Part shown: one piece after another, positions 1 to 8,479 of the stretch
Numbering within the stretch: the stretch's first letter is position 1
Layout: each line of letters starts with the position of its first letter
Assembly: GCF_049274025.1 (NCBI RefSeq)
Contig: NZ_JBASRV010000010.1
Length of the DNA stretch: 64,000 nucleotides
Origin: Miniphocaeibacter sp012841535
GTDB taxonomy: Bacteria; Bacillota; Clostridia; Tissierellales; Peptoniphilaceae
Strand: one strand, 5' to 3'
Made by a program: the position numbers and the translations under genes
The notes under the pieces: model-generated
What the model saw: the letters and a program-made list of their open reading frames with translations, nothing else
Databases searched by the model: none
Told to the model about the DNA's origin: nothing

Positions 1-456
1 GGAGGAGGAGTAATTGATTTTATTATATGGGGTGTTCTTCAGCCAGGTTCAAAATGGTATTGGATAATAGTTGTTGGAGTTTTTTATGCTATAATTTATT
101 ATTTAACATTTAAATGGTATTTTACTAAAAAGAATCTATCAATCGATGTTGCTGATAATGACAACGAAAATAAACAAGTAAAAACGGATACGGGTAAATA
201 TGATACTGAACTTAATATTGGTATAAAAGTAATAGAAGGATTAGGAGGAAAAGAAAATATAAAAAATATAAACAATTGTATTTCTAGACTTAGGGTAGAT
301 GTTATTAATATGGATAAGATAAATATGGATATTCTTAAGAATACAGGAAGTATGGGAATAGTAAAGCCATCAGATACCCATGTACATATAATATATGGCC
401 CTAAGGTTGAAAAAGTTGCAAATGCAGTAAAAGAAGCGTTAAAAATAGTTAGTTAA
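1..456 (+). CDS. PTS transporter subunit EIICB, glucose/maltose family (C-terminal fragment)
   Basis: The gene enters from outside the window; the last 151 codons are present in frame 1. A membrane segment at about residues 20-38 of the fragment ends the EIIC domain. A charged linker leads to an EIIB domain at about 70-150 with the motif NNCISRLRV, in which Cys93 of the fragment is the expected phosphorylated residue. The protein would transport and phosphorylate a sugar using phosphate from HPr/EIIA; no EIIA domain follows. The domain order fits glucose, maltose and N-acetylglucosamine permeases, but the substrate cannot be told from this piece. The two facing RpiR regulators are plausible controllers. 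Confidence 0.9.
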   Translation, partial: GGGVIDFIIWGVLQPGSKWYWIIVVGVFYAIIYYLTFKWYFTKKNLSIDVADNDNENKQVKTDTGKYDTELNIGIKVIEGLGGKENIKNINNCISRLRVDVINMDKINMDILKNTGSMGIVKPSDTHVHIIYGPKVEKVANAVKEALKIVS

Positions 457-475
457 GTATATTTATTTATGAATC

Positions 476-513
476 TTATAGAAAGCTTTTATTGAGCCAA
501 AAGCTTTCTATAA
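476..513. terminator. Bidirectional hairpin between convergent PTS and rpiR genes
   Basis: The 15-nt arms at 476-490 and 499-513 are perfectly complementary (core AGAAAGCTTTT) around an 8-nt loop. The right arm lies inside the last codons of the leftward rpiR gene, so the hairpin can serve transcripts from both sides. Neither flank has a long T-run. Confidence 0.6.
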
Positions 514-1235
514 GATAATTCTATGATTATTTGGACAATTGTAATTATACCAATTCTAGAATTAACATCTATATTTTTATAGGTTATATTTTCATCATTA
601 GTCAATAGTGATATATCTGCATAAGGAATAAGGCTACTATGTTTATTTCTTGTTATTAATATGATTTTTGATTTATTGATTACAGTAGTTTTTATTATGT
701 CTTCATAGATTGTATTATTTAAATTTGCAGATATTATTAGGACTGTAGATTTTTCATCTAAAGAAGTACTTATACTCTTCATTAGTATTGGTTCACTAAT
801 AAATACACATCTTCGATCTAAAGAATTTAGCACAGTATATAGATATTTTGCAGGAATCCCACTTAAACTATTTCCAAAAATATAAAGTGGGTTTTTATTA
901 GTTATTAAATTAACAGTAGCTAATATTTTATCAAGTTCAATATTTTTTATAAAATTATTAAACATATTAATATTATAGTTCATAAAATTTTTAAAACCAT
1001 CTATATCGTTAGTAGTACTTTCATTTTTTAAAATATATTTCAGTTCACTAAATCCATTAAGATTTATTTTCTTACAAAATCTAATAATTGTTGATTTAGA
1101 GGTAAATAGTGTATTAGACAGATCTTCTATGCTCATAGTATAAACAATTTGTGTATTATTAATAATGAAATTTAAAATTTCAAAATCAATATCTGAAAAA
1201 TTTGATGTATTTATATCGGATAAAAATGATTTCAA
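489..1235 (-). CDS. MurR/RpiR family transcriptional regulator (second of two)
   Basis: This 248-residue protein has an N-terminal RpiR helix-turn-helix at about residues 33-70 (SIEDLSNTLFTSKSTIIRFC) and a C-terminal SIS fold at about 105-245 that normally senses a phosphosugar. It starts at TTG in a TTGA overlap with the TGA stop of the upstream rpiR gene. A GAGGAG ribosome site lies 7 nt before the TTG, so the pair is one transcription unit. The SIS half matches the family less closely than its neighbour does. The convergent PTS permease gene is the likely target; that is inference from position. Confidence 0.85.
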   Translation of the reverse strand: MKSFLSDINTSNFSDIDFEILNFIINNTQIVYTMSIEDLSNTLFTSKSTIIRFCKKINLNGFSELKYILKNESTTNDIDGFKNFMNYNINMFNNFIKNIELDKILATVNLITNKNPLYIFGNSLSGIPAKYLYTVLNSLDRRCVFISEPILMKSISTSLDEKSTVLIISANLNNTIYEDIIKTTVINKSKIILITRNKHSSLIPYADISLLTNDENITYKNIDVNSRIGIITIVQIIIELSYRKLLAQ

Positions 1236-2002
1236 AATAATTCTCCTCTATTTTTGAGATAGTATGAAAAAATAATATATACAATGTAAAACATTGGTAA
1301 TCTTGTACTAAATTCAGCATCATCATTTTTTCTGGTATTTCCAAAAAATCTGAAATTAATATCTGCTATATCCGCAATTTGATTTTTAATAGAAGGTGTA
1401 ATTGCAATTACAGTAGCTTTATTTAATTTAGCAATATTGACTATTTTTATCATTGGAGCAAATTTGCCACTTGAACTAATAGCAATTAATATATCATCTT
1501 CTTTTAATGTTTTAGCCATTTTTAAGCCTAAATAATTAGTTTCATAACGATATACTTTTTGCCTACCAACTGAAAGTAACAGATATTCTATATGATCTAA
1601 TACCTGACCGGAAAGACCAGAACCATAAAGATGTATACTTTTTGTACTTTTAATTTCATAAATTGTTTGTTTAATATTATCTTCTTTTATTAATAGTGCA
1701 GTATTCTCTATATCCTGCGAAAGATTTTTAATAATGGTTTCAGGTTGAATATATAATTCTAAATTATTATATTCGCTAGTATTTTGTTCTTTTAAAATAT
1801 ATTTTAATTCAGAAAATCCGCTTAGATTTAGTTTCTTACAAAAACGAATAATAGTAGCTGTAGAAGTATTCATTTTTAAAGAAAAATCTTGAATACTCAT
1901 TCTTGAGACTATTTCAGAATGGTTGTAAACATAGTTTAATATTTCATTTTCTTTTTTAGTTAAGTTTTTTAATATTTGATTATCTAAAAAATCAAAAATC
2001 AT
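1232..2002 (-). CDS. MurR/RpiR family transcriptional regulator (first of two)
   Basis: This 256-residue protein has an RpiR helix-turn-helix near residues 35-70 (SIQDFSLKMNTSTATIIRFC) and a SIS domain at about 115-250. The glycine-rich phosphosugar loop is LYGSGLSGQVLD, and a second signature reads LIAISSSGKFAPM. The ATG is preceded by AGAGGTT at a good distance. It is a paralogue of the gene immediately downstream; the two share the N-terminal KILN/RFCKKLNLSGFSELKY pattern. RpiR proteins usually control uptake or breakdown of sugars or amino sugars, in keeping with the PTS gene next door. Confidence 0.88.
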   Translation of the reverse strand: MIFDFLDNQILKNLTKKENEILNYVYNHSEIVSRMSIQDFSLKMNTSTATIIRFCKKLNLSGFSELKYILKEQNTSEYNNLELYIQPETIIKNLSQDIENTALLIKEDNIKQTIYEIKSTKSIHLYGSGLSGQVLDHIEYLLLSVGRQKVYRYETNYLGLKMAKTLKEDDILIAISSSGKFAPMIKIVNIAKLNKATVIAITPSIKNQIADIADINFRFFGNTRKNDDAEFSTRLPMFYIVYIIFSYYLKNRGELF

Positions 2003-2086
2003 ATAATAACCTCTTTTTTTAGTAGTTGTAAGTTTAATTATATTATATATTTTTTTATAAACCTAGCATAAATTCTAATAAAAATA

Positions 2087-2533
2087 TTAAAATAGTAATG
2101 ACATAGATGATAAGGTAGAAATAATACAAATAATTACCATTGGTTTTAGTACTTGCTTTATGTTTATTAAACCATACTTATACCTCATAACTGTATATGT
2201 TAAACTCAAAATTATAAAGTCAAAGAAAACAGATTCTATATGAGCAATAGAGTCATTAGTAAATAAAAATACACTATGGCTACCAGCAGAAATTATTGGC
2301 TCAAATTGGCTATAGGGCATAGTTAGTCCAAGAATAAATTGAATTAAATGTACCCCGATAATTACTAAGGCTGTAATTATTAAACTATCAAAAACTACCT
2401 TTCTTTCAAGTTCATCATATTCTTTTATATAGACTCTATAGAGAGCCTTAATAATATTAGCAATTGCATAAAGAGAATAAAATGACAAAAATATAAAGAT
2501 AATCAAACTAAGAACTACATATATATTTTTCAT
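2087..2533 (-). CDS. Small integral membrane protein, paralogue of the gene at 2915
   Basis: This 148-residue protein of unknown function has four predicted membrane segments (about residues 5-27, 50-70, 90-110 and 125-147). A conserved cytosolic stretch, IKEYDELERKVVFDSLII, follows the first segment. The same layout with KKDYDELEMKTIKDSLAI occurs in the gene at 2915-3352, so the two are paralogues. AAGGGGG lies 6 nt before the ATG. It is the last gene of a leftward operon led by an Xre-type regulator. I do not recognise a named family. A role in membrane stress or peptide immunity would be only a guess from the operon type. Confidence 0.7.
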   Translation of the reverse strand: MKNIYVVLSLIIFIFLSFYSLYAIANIIKALYRVYIKEYDELERKVVFDSLIITALVIIGVHLIQFILGLTMPYSQFEPIISAGSHSVFLFTNDSIAHIESVFFDFIILSLTYTVMRYKYGLINIKQVLKPMVIICIISTLSSMSLLF

Positions 2534-2591
2534 ACAAACCCCCTTGGTTTAACTTCCGGTTTTTTTGTTTTTAATTCTATTTTTTACTTGT

Positions 2592-2897
2592 TTATGCATC
2601 TAAATTCATAAGAAAAAATCCAATTGTTATGGCTATTAATGCAAAAACAAAAGCTATGATGATTCCTAAAGTACCTTTAGTATTGCCAACTTTTTTTTTG
2701 AAGAATAATTGTGAAAGTATTAGCACGACTCCTTGTGTAATTAATAGAAAGAAGATAATACTATCGTTAGTTATGAATTTCTTTGCCTTCACACATTCCA
2801 TAACCCAATAAGCAACTTCAAAAATCATAGAGTATAGTAGAGTAATTCTAATTGCTTGTAAAGCATGTGTTTGTTCCATTTCATCCATTCTTTTCAT
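2592..2897 (-). CDS. Small membrane protein of unknown function
   Basis: I place the start at the ATG at 2897, giving 101 residues. AGGAGG stands 7 nt upstream of it, whereas the longer open frame reaching 2993 would overlap the preceding gene and begins with low-complexity N/F residues. The protein starts MKRMDEMEQTHALQ, a charged head followed by about three hydrophobic segments (residues 12-35, 45-62, 75-97). It lies third in the Xre-led operon between two paralogous membrane proteins. No catalytic motif is visible and no function is assigned. Confidence 0.7.
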   Translation of the reverse strand: MKRMDEMEQTHALQAIRITLLYSMIFEVAYWVMECVKAKKFITNDSIIFFLLITQGVVLILSQLFFKKKVGNTKGTLGIIIAFVFALIAITIGFFLMNLDA

Positions 2898-2914
2898 AAG
2901 ATAACCTCCTAATT

Positions 2915-3352
2915 TTAATTTATTATAATGAAAGAAGAAAAAGCTATTGTTAAAATTATTGTTATTGTCAATATAATTAAAATAGGGTCCCAAAATTGTC
3001 TTTTTGCAATAAGACCATACCTAAATCTATTAATATTGTAAATAAAACCGATTAATATACAATCAAAAAAAAGTGAATGTATATTTATGTTATTATTAAT
3101 GGCTGAATCTGTTATAGGTGTAATAATTGGTCTATATTTTACAGAATAGAAACTAAAAATTAATTGAATTAAATGTAAAATAACAATAAGTATCATGCTA
3201 ATTGCTAAACTGTCTTTTATAGTTTTCATTTCTAATTCATCATAATCTTTTTTATAGCTTTTAAAAGTGGTTTTAATAATAACCCCTATACCATAAAGTG
3301 AATAAATTGCAAGAAAGAAAAAAATTATTGAAATAATTATATTAAATATCAT
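2915..3352 (-). CDS. Small integral membrane protein, paralogue of the gene at 2087
   Basis: The start is set at the ATG at 3352 (145 residues), one base after the TAA of the upstream regulator. The Shine-Dalgarno GAGGAGG lies inside the end of that gene, 6 nt away. A TTG five codons earlier is also open but has no ribosome site. Four membrane segments and a cytosolic DYDELEMKTIKDSLAI stretch match the downstream paralogue. Tight coupling to the regulator suggests translation in fixed proportion. Function unknown. Confidence 0.75.
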   Translation of the reverse strand: MIFNIIISIIFFFLAIYSLYGIGVIIKTTFKSYKKDYDELEMKTIKDSLAISMILIVILHLIQLIFSFYSVKYRPIITPITDSAINNNINIHSLFFDCILIGFIYNINRFRYGLIAKRQFWDPILIILTITIILTIAFSSFIIIN

Positions 3353-3353
3353 A

Positions 3354-3560
3354 TTAATCCTCCTCAACTAGCTTAAATATTTCTTCTACCGGTAAATCAA
3401 AATATTTGGCTATTTTTAATGTTAGTTCTAAACTAGGGTTGTATTTCATATTTTCTATAGCCGTCATTGTTTGTCTGGAGACTCCTAATGCAGCAGCCAT
3501 ATCCAATTGAACTATTCCACGTTTTTCCCTAATTTCCTTTATTTTGTTATTTACTTTCAT
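3354..3560 (-). CDS. Xre/Cro-type helix-turn-helix regulator
   Basis: This 68-residue protein is almost entirely one Cro/CI DNA-binding domain: IKEIREKRGIVQLDMAAALG, then the recognition helix SRQTMTAIENMKYNPSLE and the ending DLPVEEIFKLVEE typical of YozG-like single-domain repressors. GGAGTG precedes the ATG. It leads a four-gene leftward operon with three membrane proteins. Two matching palindromes flank and overlap its promoter, so autorepression is very likely. No ligand-binding domain is present. A similar single-domain regulator lies at 45023-45238 beside another membrane-protein gene. Confidence 0.9.
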   Translation of the reverse strand: MKVNNKIKEIREKRGIVQLDMAAALGVSRQTMTAIENMKYNPSLELTLKIAKYFDLPVEEIFKLVEED

Positions 3561-3571
3561 AATTACACTCC

Positions 3572-3595
3572 ATATGTAAAGATATCTTTACATAT
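3572..3595. promoter_or_regulatory. Operator 1 of the Xre-type regulator (24-bp perfect palindrome)
   Basis: The half-site ATATGTAAAGAT (3572-3583) is followed directly by its exact reverse complement (3584-3595). It lies between the promoter -10 element and the regulator start codon, where bound repressor would block initiation or early elongation. The core TGTAAAGA/TCTTTACA is repeated in operator 2. Confidence 0.75.
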
Positions 3596-3637
3596 AGTAT
3601 ACTAATTTTAGTTCGCAATGTAAAGACTTCTTTACAT
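3596..3637 (-). promoter_or_regulatory. Promoter with embedded operator 2
   Basis: On the minus strand TTTACA (3619-3624) and TATACT (3596-3601) form a near-consensus sigma-A promoter with a 17-bp spacer. The -35 hexamer lies inside the second palindrome ATGTAAAGA-CT-TCTTTACAT (3618-3637). Its centre is 44 bp, about four helical turns, from the centre of operator 1. A repressor could bind both sites on nearly the same DNA face. Confidence 0.75.
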
Positions 3638-3657
3638 ATTTTTAAAATTTTTTTAAT

Positions 3658-3686
3658 TTGTCAGGAAACTAATAAAAAAATATTTA
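3658..3686 (+). promoter_or_regulatory. Possible promoter of the universal stress gene
   Basis: TTGTCA (3658-3663) and TATTTA (3681-3686) are separated by 17 bp. The match to consensus is moderate and the region is very AT-rich, so this is tentative. Confidence 0.35.
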
Positions 3687-3796
3687 TTAATTATATGAAA
3701 ATATGAATAAATAGCAGTTTATGGAGGTTTTTCAAAAAAAATGGGTAGATAGTTAGTGAAGGATATTTCTGTAGGTTTTTTAAAGGAGTTGAGATT

Positions 3797-4228
3797 ATGT
3801 ATAAGAAAATTTTAGTTCCACTTGATGGTTCAGAACATTCATTGAAGGCCTTAGAAGTTGCAAAGGAAATAGGAGAAAAATTTCAATCAGAAATATATAT
3901 TTACTCTGTTGTACAGGAAATCAGTGCAATTGATCCTATTACAACTTCCTATATGATTACTAACCGAGTTCCGGAAGGAGCAGTTGAAGTTACAAAGAAA
4001 ATGTTAGACGATGCAAAAACAAAAATGGAAAACTATGAAAATAATGTACATACTGATTATGAAATAGGAAGACCACCGGAGTTGATTTTAAGATATGCTG
4101 ATAACAATGATATTGATTTAATTATAATGTCAAACCGTGGTTTAGGAGCTTTCTCTAGAACATTTTTAGGAAGTGTTTCTAACAAAGTTATAAATTCTAC
4201 AGATAAATCAGTTTTATTAGTTAAATAA
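3797..4228 (+). CDS. Universal stress protein, UspA family
   Basis: This 143-residue cytosolic protein is a single Usp domain. It begins KKILVPLDGSEHS, and the C-terminal stretch SNRGLGAFSRTFLGSVS (about residues 111-127) carries the G-x2-G-x9-G-S/T pattern of ATP-binding members. Usp proteins bind nucleotides and help cells survive starvation and stress; the molecular role is usually unknown. AAAGGAG lies 8 nt before the ATG. It is monocistronic, with a strong terminator directly after it and divergent neighbours upstream. Confidence 0.93.
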   Translation: MYKKILVPLDGSEHSLKALEVAKEIGEKFQSEIYIYSVVQEISAIDPITTSYMITNRVPEGAVEVTKKMLDDAKTKMENYENNVHTDYEIGRPPELILRYADNNDIDLIIMSNRGLGAFSRTFLGSVSNKVINSTDKSVLLVK

Positions 4229-4244
4229 AAATAGTTAAATAATG

Positions 4245-4283
4245 AAAAGAGATTGTGTTTTAAAATAGCACAATCTCTTTTTT
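4245..4283 (+). terminator. Rho-independent terminator of the usp gene
   Basis: The stem AAAAGAGATTGTG (4245-4257) pairs with CACAATCTCTTTT (4269-4281) around an 11-nt loop and runs into T residues. The A-run on the left arm lets it also stop the convergent gene. Confidence 0.88.
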
Positions 4284-4304
4284 CACATTATTTTGAATTA
4301 TAAG

Positions 4305-5543
4305 TTATTTATTCATAGTTTTATGGACTAGACGAAGAAAAGTCCTAATTGCTGTTTCTAATTTTTCATCAGGTGTGTTTTCTTCTTTTGTATGGGAAAG
4401 TCCTTTTTCAGACATGGCAAACATCATTACTGTTGGAATTATTTTTGCTACTTCTATTGCATCGTGTAATGGTCCCGAGGGCATAGTAGTAGCTTCTCCA
4501 GTTTCTTCTTTAACAGCTTCCTGACATAATTCAATTAATTCTTCATTAAATATTTTTGGTGGAATGGAATGAATATTTCTCCAATAGGCTTTCACCTTAT
4601 TTTTCTTGGAAATTTTTTCTACAAGGTCTTTTGCTTCTTCAAAAATAATTTTTAAATTATTTTCATCTATTGTCCTTTGGTCTAGTGAAATAGTACATTT
4701 CCCAGGAACTATTGTTGTAACATGAGGTTCTACTGTAACTTCTCCAACGGTACAAACTGCCTTATATTTTAAAGCTATTTTTCTAAATTCCAATGCAGAT
4801 TCAGCTGCTGCTAAAAAAGCATCTTGCCTTAATTCTGTAGGAAAAGAACCTGCATGGGATTTTTGTCCTATAAAGTCAATGTAATGTCTTTCAACTCCGG
4901 CTATTCCATATACACAAGCTACATCCTTATTTAAATTTTCCAATATTGGACCTTGTTCAATATGGAGCTCCAAATAGGCCTTTATATTTTTTACTTTAAG
5001 CTCCTCGTAGGCATTAAGCATATTTTCCGGTTCTACCTTATATTCTCTTAAGGCATCGGAATATTTTATACCATTAATATCAACTAGGTCTTTTATTTTA
5101 TCTACTTTTAAAGTTCCGTTTGCTGCAGCTGAGCCTAAACAGCTACGACCGTATCTTGCACCTTCTTCATCAGCCCAATCTACAATATAAATGGTCTTTT
5201 TAGGTTTTTTGTCACTTTTTGTATAGCGTCTTATAATTTCAATACCAACAACAACACCTAAGGCTCCATCAAGCCAGCCACCGTTAGGAACAGAATCTAT
5301 ATGACTTCCTATTGCAATTGAATCGGAGGACTCTCCTTGTATTTTCGCCCAAACATTACCGGCAGAATCCCTGGTTACTTCTGCACTATATTCTTCAACT
5401 TTTTCTTTAAACCAGTTCCTAGCTTTTTGCCAAGTTGGTGTCCAAGCCACACGTTGTGCTCCATTTTCTGTAGATGTTAAATCTCTTAACTCTTTTAAAT
5501 CTGAAACAACCCTCTTAGCACTTTCTTCTAAATTATAGGTCAT
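4305..5543 (-). CDS. Zn-dependent amidohydrolase, M20 / N-carbamoyl-L-amino-acid hydrolase family
   Basis: This 412-residue enzyme belongs to the hydantoinase/carbamoylase branch of M20 peptidases (AmaB, allantoate amidohydrolase, beta-ureidopropionase). The metal ligands are visible: His81 in GSHIDSVPNGG, Asp92 in WLDGALG, the pair at 126-127 in DWADEEGARYG, His193 in ELHIEQGP and His384 in GLSHTKEENTP. Family members hydrolyse N-carbamoyl or ureido groups to ammonia, CO2 and an amino acid. No hydantoinase or allantoin genes lie nearby, so the substrate is open. GGAGGC precedes the ATG. It appears monocistronic. Confidence 0.88.
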   Translation of the reverse strand: MTYNLEESAKRVVSDLKELRDLTSTENGAQRVAWTPTWQKARNWFKEKVEEYSAEVTRDSAGNVWAKIQGESSDSIAIGSHIDSVPNGGWLDGALGVVVGIEIIRRYTKSDKKPKKTIYIVDWADEEGARYGRSCLGSAAANGTLKVDKIKDLVDINGIKYSDALREYKVEPENMLNAYEELKVKNIKAYLELHIEQGPILENLNKDVACVYGIAGVERHYIDFIGQKSHAGSFPTELRQDAFLAAAESALEFRKIALKYKAVCTVGEVTVEPHVTTIVPGKCTISLDQRTIDENNLKIIFEEAKDLVEKISKKNKVKAYWRNIHSIPPKIFNEELIELCQEAVKEETGEATTMPSGPLHDAIEVAKIIPTVMMFAMSEKGLSHTKEENTPDEKLETAIRTFLRLVHKTMNK

Positions 5544-5729
5544 TTAAGCCTCCTAAATATTTTAAACTTTTTATAAAATGATTATATACTAAATTAAAAT
5601 TATAGTTAAATTAAATTTTATTAAAAATATTTTACATATTTTAACAAATTTATTATTTACTATGATATTATTTTCTTTTCCTATATAATGGTTAGGTAGT
5701 AAAAATAAAATGAATGGAGGTGTTTAAAA

Positions 5730-8444
5730 ATGTTTTTAAAGAGAAATAAAAAAACAAGAATAGACAGTAAAAATGATATTGAAAAATTACTACATGATGC
5801 TGCAATGGAAGATTTTAATTCACTTATGAATAAAATGGGTACAACTAATTATGGATTAAGTGAAGAACAAATTGTTGAAAGCAGAGAAAAATATGGTAAT
5901 AATAAGGTAACTGAACACAAGAAGGACTCGATTTTTAAAAAACTATGGGATTCTTTTATTAATCCTTTTAGTGGAATTTTAATTTTCTTGGCTATTATTT
6001 CAGTTTATACTGATATTATTTTACCTGATCCGGAAGACAAAAACGCAATTTCCGTAATAATTATTACAGCTATGGTAATTATTAGTGGAATGATTCGATT
6101 TGTTCAAGAAATTCGTTCAGGAAATGCAGCAGATAGCTTATTGAATTTAATAAAAACCAAATGTACAGTAATAAGAGAAAATGAGCAGCGAGAGATTTTA
6201 TTAGAGGATTTAGTCGTTGGCGATATTGTACGTTTATCTGCAGGAGATATGATTCCTGCTGACATAAGACTAATTCAAACCAAAGATTTATTTATTAGCC
6301 AGTCATCTTTAACTGGCGAAAATGAGCCGGTAGAAAAAACCTATAAAAAAGCTGAAACAGAAGATTCCCTAACTAATTATAAAAGTTTAGCTTTTTTAGG
6401 CAGTAATGTTATTAGTGGTTCAGCTTTTGGTTTAGTTGTAGCAACAGGTGACAATACCCTTTTTGGTATGATGGCAAAAGATATACAAAAAGAACCTGTT
6501 GTAACAACCTTCGAAAAAGGGGTAAACCAGGTTTCGTGGGTCTTAATTCGTTTTATGTTAATAATGGTACCTATTGTTTTTGTAATAAATGGTATAACTA
6601 AAGGTCACTGGATTCATGCCTTTACATTTGCAATTTCCATTGGAGTTGGATTAACTCCGGAAATGCTACCTATGATTGTAACAACCTGTCTTGCAAAAGG
6701 TGCTGTTGCAATGTCAAAGGAAAAGACAATAGTTAAGAATTTAAACTCAATACAAAATTTTGGTTCTATTGATATTCTATGTACCGACAAAACTGGAACT
6801 ATAACACAAGATAAGGTTATTCTGGAATATCATTTAGATGTAGATGGCAACGATAATAGTAGGGTTTTAAGACATGCATACTTAAATAGTCATTTCCAAA
6901 CAGGTTTAAAAAACCTAATGGATATAGCTATTATTGAATCAACAAATGAAGAAAAGGTAGATGATCCATCTTTAAGAGGCTTAGATGAATTTTATAAGAA
7001 AATAGACGAAGTACCTTTTGATTTCAATAGAAGAAGAATGAGTGTTGTTGTTGAAGATAAAAACGGTAAAACTCAAATGATTACTAAGGGTGCAGTTGAA
7101 GAAATGCTTTCAATTTGCTCATATGTTGAATTTGAAGGTAAGGTAATAGAATTAACTGAAACTATTAAGGAAAAAGTTTTAAATAAGGTAACGGAATTAA
7201 ATGATGACGGTATGAGAGTTATTGCTATTGCTCAAAAGACCAATCCTTCACCAGTTGGGGAATTCTCTGTAAATGATGAAAAAGATATGGTTTTAATTGG
7301 TTACCTTGCTTTTCTAGATCCACCAAAGGAATCTACAGTAGATGCAATAGTTGCACTAGCAGAGTATGGAGTAAAAGTAAAAGTTTTAACTGGAGACAAT
7401 GAACACGTTACAAGATCTATTTGTAAAATGGTAGGTCTGGAAGTAAATAATCTTTTAACTGGTTCAGATATAGAAAATATGTCAGAAGAAGAACTAAAGA
7501 AGGCTGTTGAAACGACTACAGTTTTTGCCAAAGTATCTCCTTCTCAAAAAGCCCATATTGTAGAACTATTAAGAGAAAATGGACACTCTGTCGGATTTAT
7601 GGGAGACGGAATAAACGATGCAGCTGCAATGAAGGCAGCAGACGTAGGAATTTCTGTAGACACAGCAGTAGATATTGCAAAGGAATCTGCAGATGTAATT
7701 TTACTTGAAAAAGACTTAATGGTACTTGAAAAAGGTATTATAGAAGGTAGAAAAACCTATGCCAATATGATTAAGTATATAAAAATGACGGCAAGTTCAA
7801 ACTTTGGTAATGTATTTTCTGTTTTAATAGCAAGTGCATTTATACCTTATAATCCTATGACAAGTATTCAGTTAATATTTTTAAATTTAATATATGATAT
7901 TTCCTGTACAGCTATACCATGGGATAATGTTGATGAGGAATTTATTAAAGAACCAAAAAAATGGGATGCTTCCGGAATAGTAAGTTTTATGTTATGGTTA
8001 GGACCAACAAGTTCTATATTTGATATAGCAACCTACTTAATTTCATATTTTTTAATTTGTCCTATATTTGTTCCAGGTGCAGAGGGAAGGCTATTTAATG
8101 CAATACCTCCATCAGAGGAATTAGTTAGAGACACTTATATGATGATGGCACAATCAATTTGGTTTGTAGAGTCAATGTGGACACAATCCCTTGTAATCCA
8201 TATGATTAGAACGCCGAAAATACCATTTATCCAAAGTCATGCATCTTTTGCAGTTACCTCCTTATCTTTATCAGGAATAGTAATTGCAACTATGATTCCA
8301 TTTACGCCATTTGGAAAGTTAATTGATCTTTATCCTTTCCCATTAAAATATTTTTATGTATTAGCCTTAACAATAGTTCTATATATGATATTAACGACAG
8401 TTGTTAAAGATATATATATAAAACGATATGGAAAATTACTGTAA
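5730..8444 (+). CDS. mgtA: Magnesium-translocating P-type ATPase, MgtA type
   Basis: This 904-residue protein belongs to type IIIB P-ATPases. Visible signatures are TGENEPV in the actuator domain (about 195), PEMLPMIVTTCLAKGA in the core membrane helices (about 310), the phosphorylated Asp of CTDKTGT (about 352) and GFMGDGINDAAA near 623. About ten membrane helices are expected. MgtA imports Mg2+ down its gradient coupled to ATP hydrolysis. GGAGGTG lies 8 nt before the ATG. A -10-like TATAAT occurs near 5684. The short upstream region shows no M-box-like folded leader. The N-terminal cytosolic tail is basic. Confidence 0.93.
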   Translation: MFLKRNKKTRIDSKNDIEKLLHDAAMEDFNSLMNKMGTTNYGLSEEQIVESREKYGNNKVTEHKKDSIFKKLWDSFINPFSGILIFLAIISVYTDIILPDPEDKNAISVIIITAMVIISGMIRFVQEIRSGNAADSLLNLIKTKCTVIRENEQREILLEDLVVGDIVRLSAGDMIPADIRLIQTKDLFISQSSLTGENEPVEKTYKKAETEDSLTNYKSLAFLGSNVISGSAFGLVVATGDNTLFGMMAKDIQKEPVVTTFEKGVNQVSWVLIRFMLIMVPIVFVINGITKGHWIHAFTFAISIGVGLTPEMLPMIVTTCLAKGAVAMSKEKTIVKNLNSIQNFGSIDILCTDKTGTITQDKVILEYHLDVDGNDNSRVLRHAYLNSHFQTGLKNLMDIAIIESTNEEKVDDPSLRGLDEFYKKIDEVPFDFNRRRMSVVVEDKNGKTQMITKGAVEEMLSICSYVEFEGKVIELTETIKEKVLNKVTELNDDGMRVIAIAQKTNPSPVGEFSVNDEKDMVLIGYLAFLDPPKESTVDAIVALAEYGVKVKVLTGDNEHVTRSICKMVGLEVNNLLTGSDIENMSEEELKKAVETTTVFAKVSPSQKAHIVELLRENGHSVGFMGDGINDAAAMKAADVGISVDTAVDIAKESADVILLEKDLMVLEKGIIEGRKTYANMIKYIKMTASSNFGNVFSVLIASAFIPYNPMTSIQLIFLNLIYDISCTAIPWDNVDEEFIKEPKKWDASGIVSFMLWLGPTSSIFDIATYLISYFLICPIFVPGAEGRLFNAIPPSEELVRDTYMMMAQSIWFVESMWTQSLVIHMIRTPKIPFIQSHASFAVTSLSLSGIVIATMIPFTPFGKLIDLYPFPLKYFYVLALTIVLYMILTTVVKDIYIKRYGKLL

Positions 8445-8445
8445 C

Positions 8446-8479
8446 AAAAAAAGCTAGTTTTTAAAAACTAGCTTTTTTT
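8446..8479. terminator. Bidirectional terminator between mgtA and the zinc-ribbon gene
   Basis: Seven A residues, then GCTAGTTTTT / AAAAACTAGC, then seven T residues form a symmetric stem at 8446-8479. The structure overlaps the stop codon of the leftward gene. Confidence 0.88.

Noticed and set aside
2898..2993. Upstream extension of the gene at 2592-2897
   Set aside because: The extension overlaps the preceding gene, is low-complexity N/F, and a clear AGGAGG fixes the start at 2897.
5544..5729. Magnesium riboswitch (M-box) before mgtA
   Set aside because: The gap is only 186 bp of AT-rich sequence without stable GC-containing helices or conserved-looking loops.
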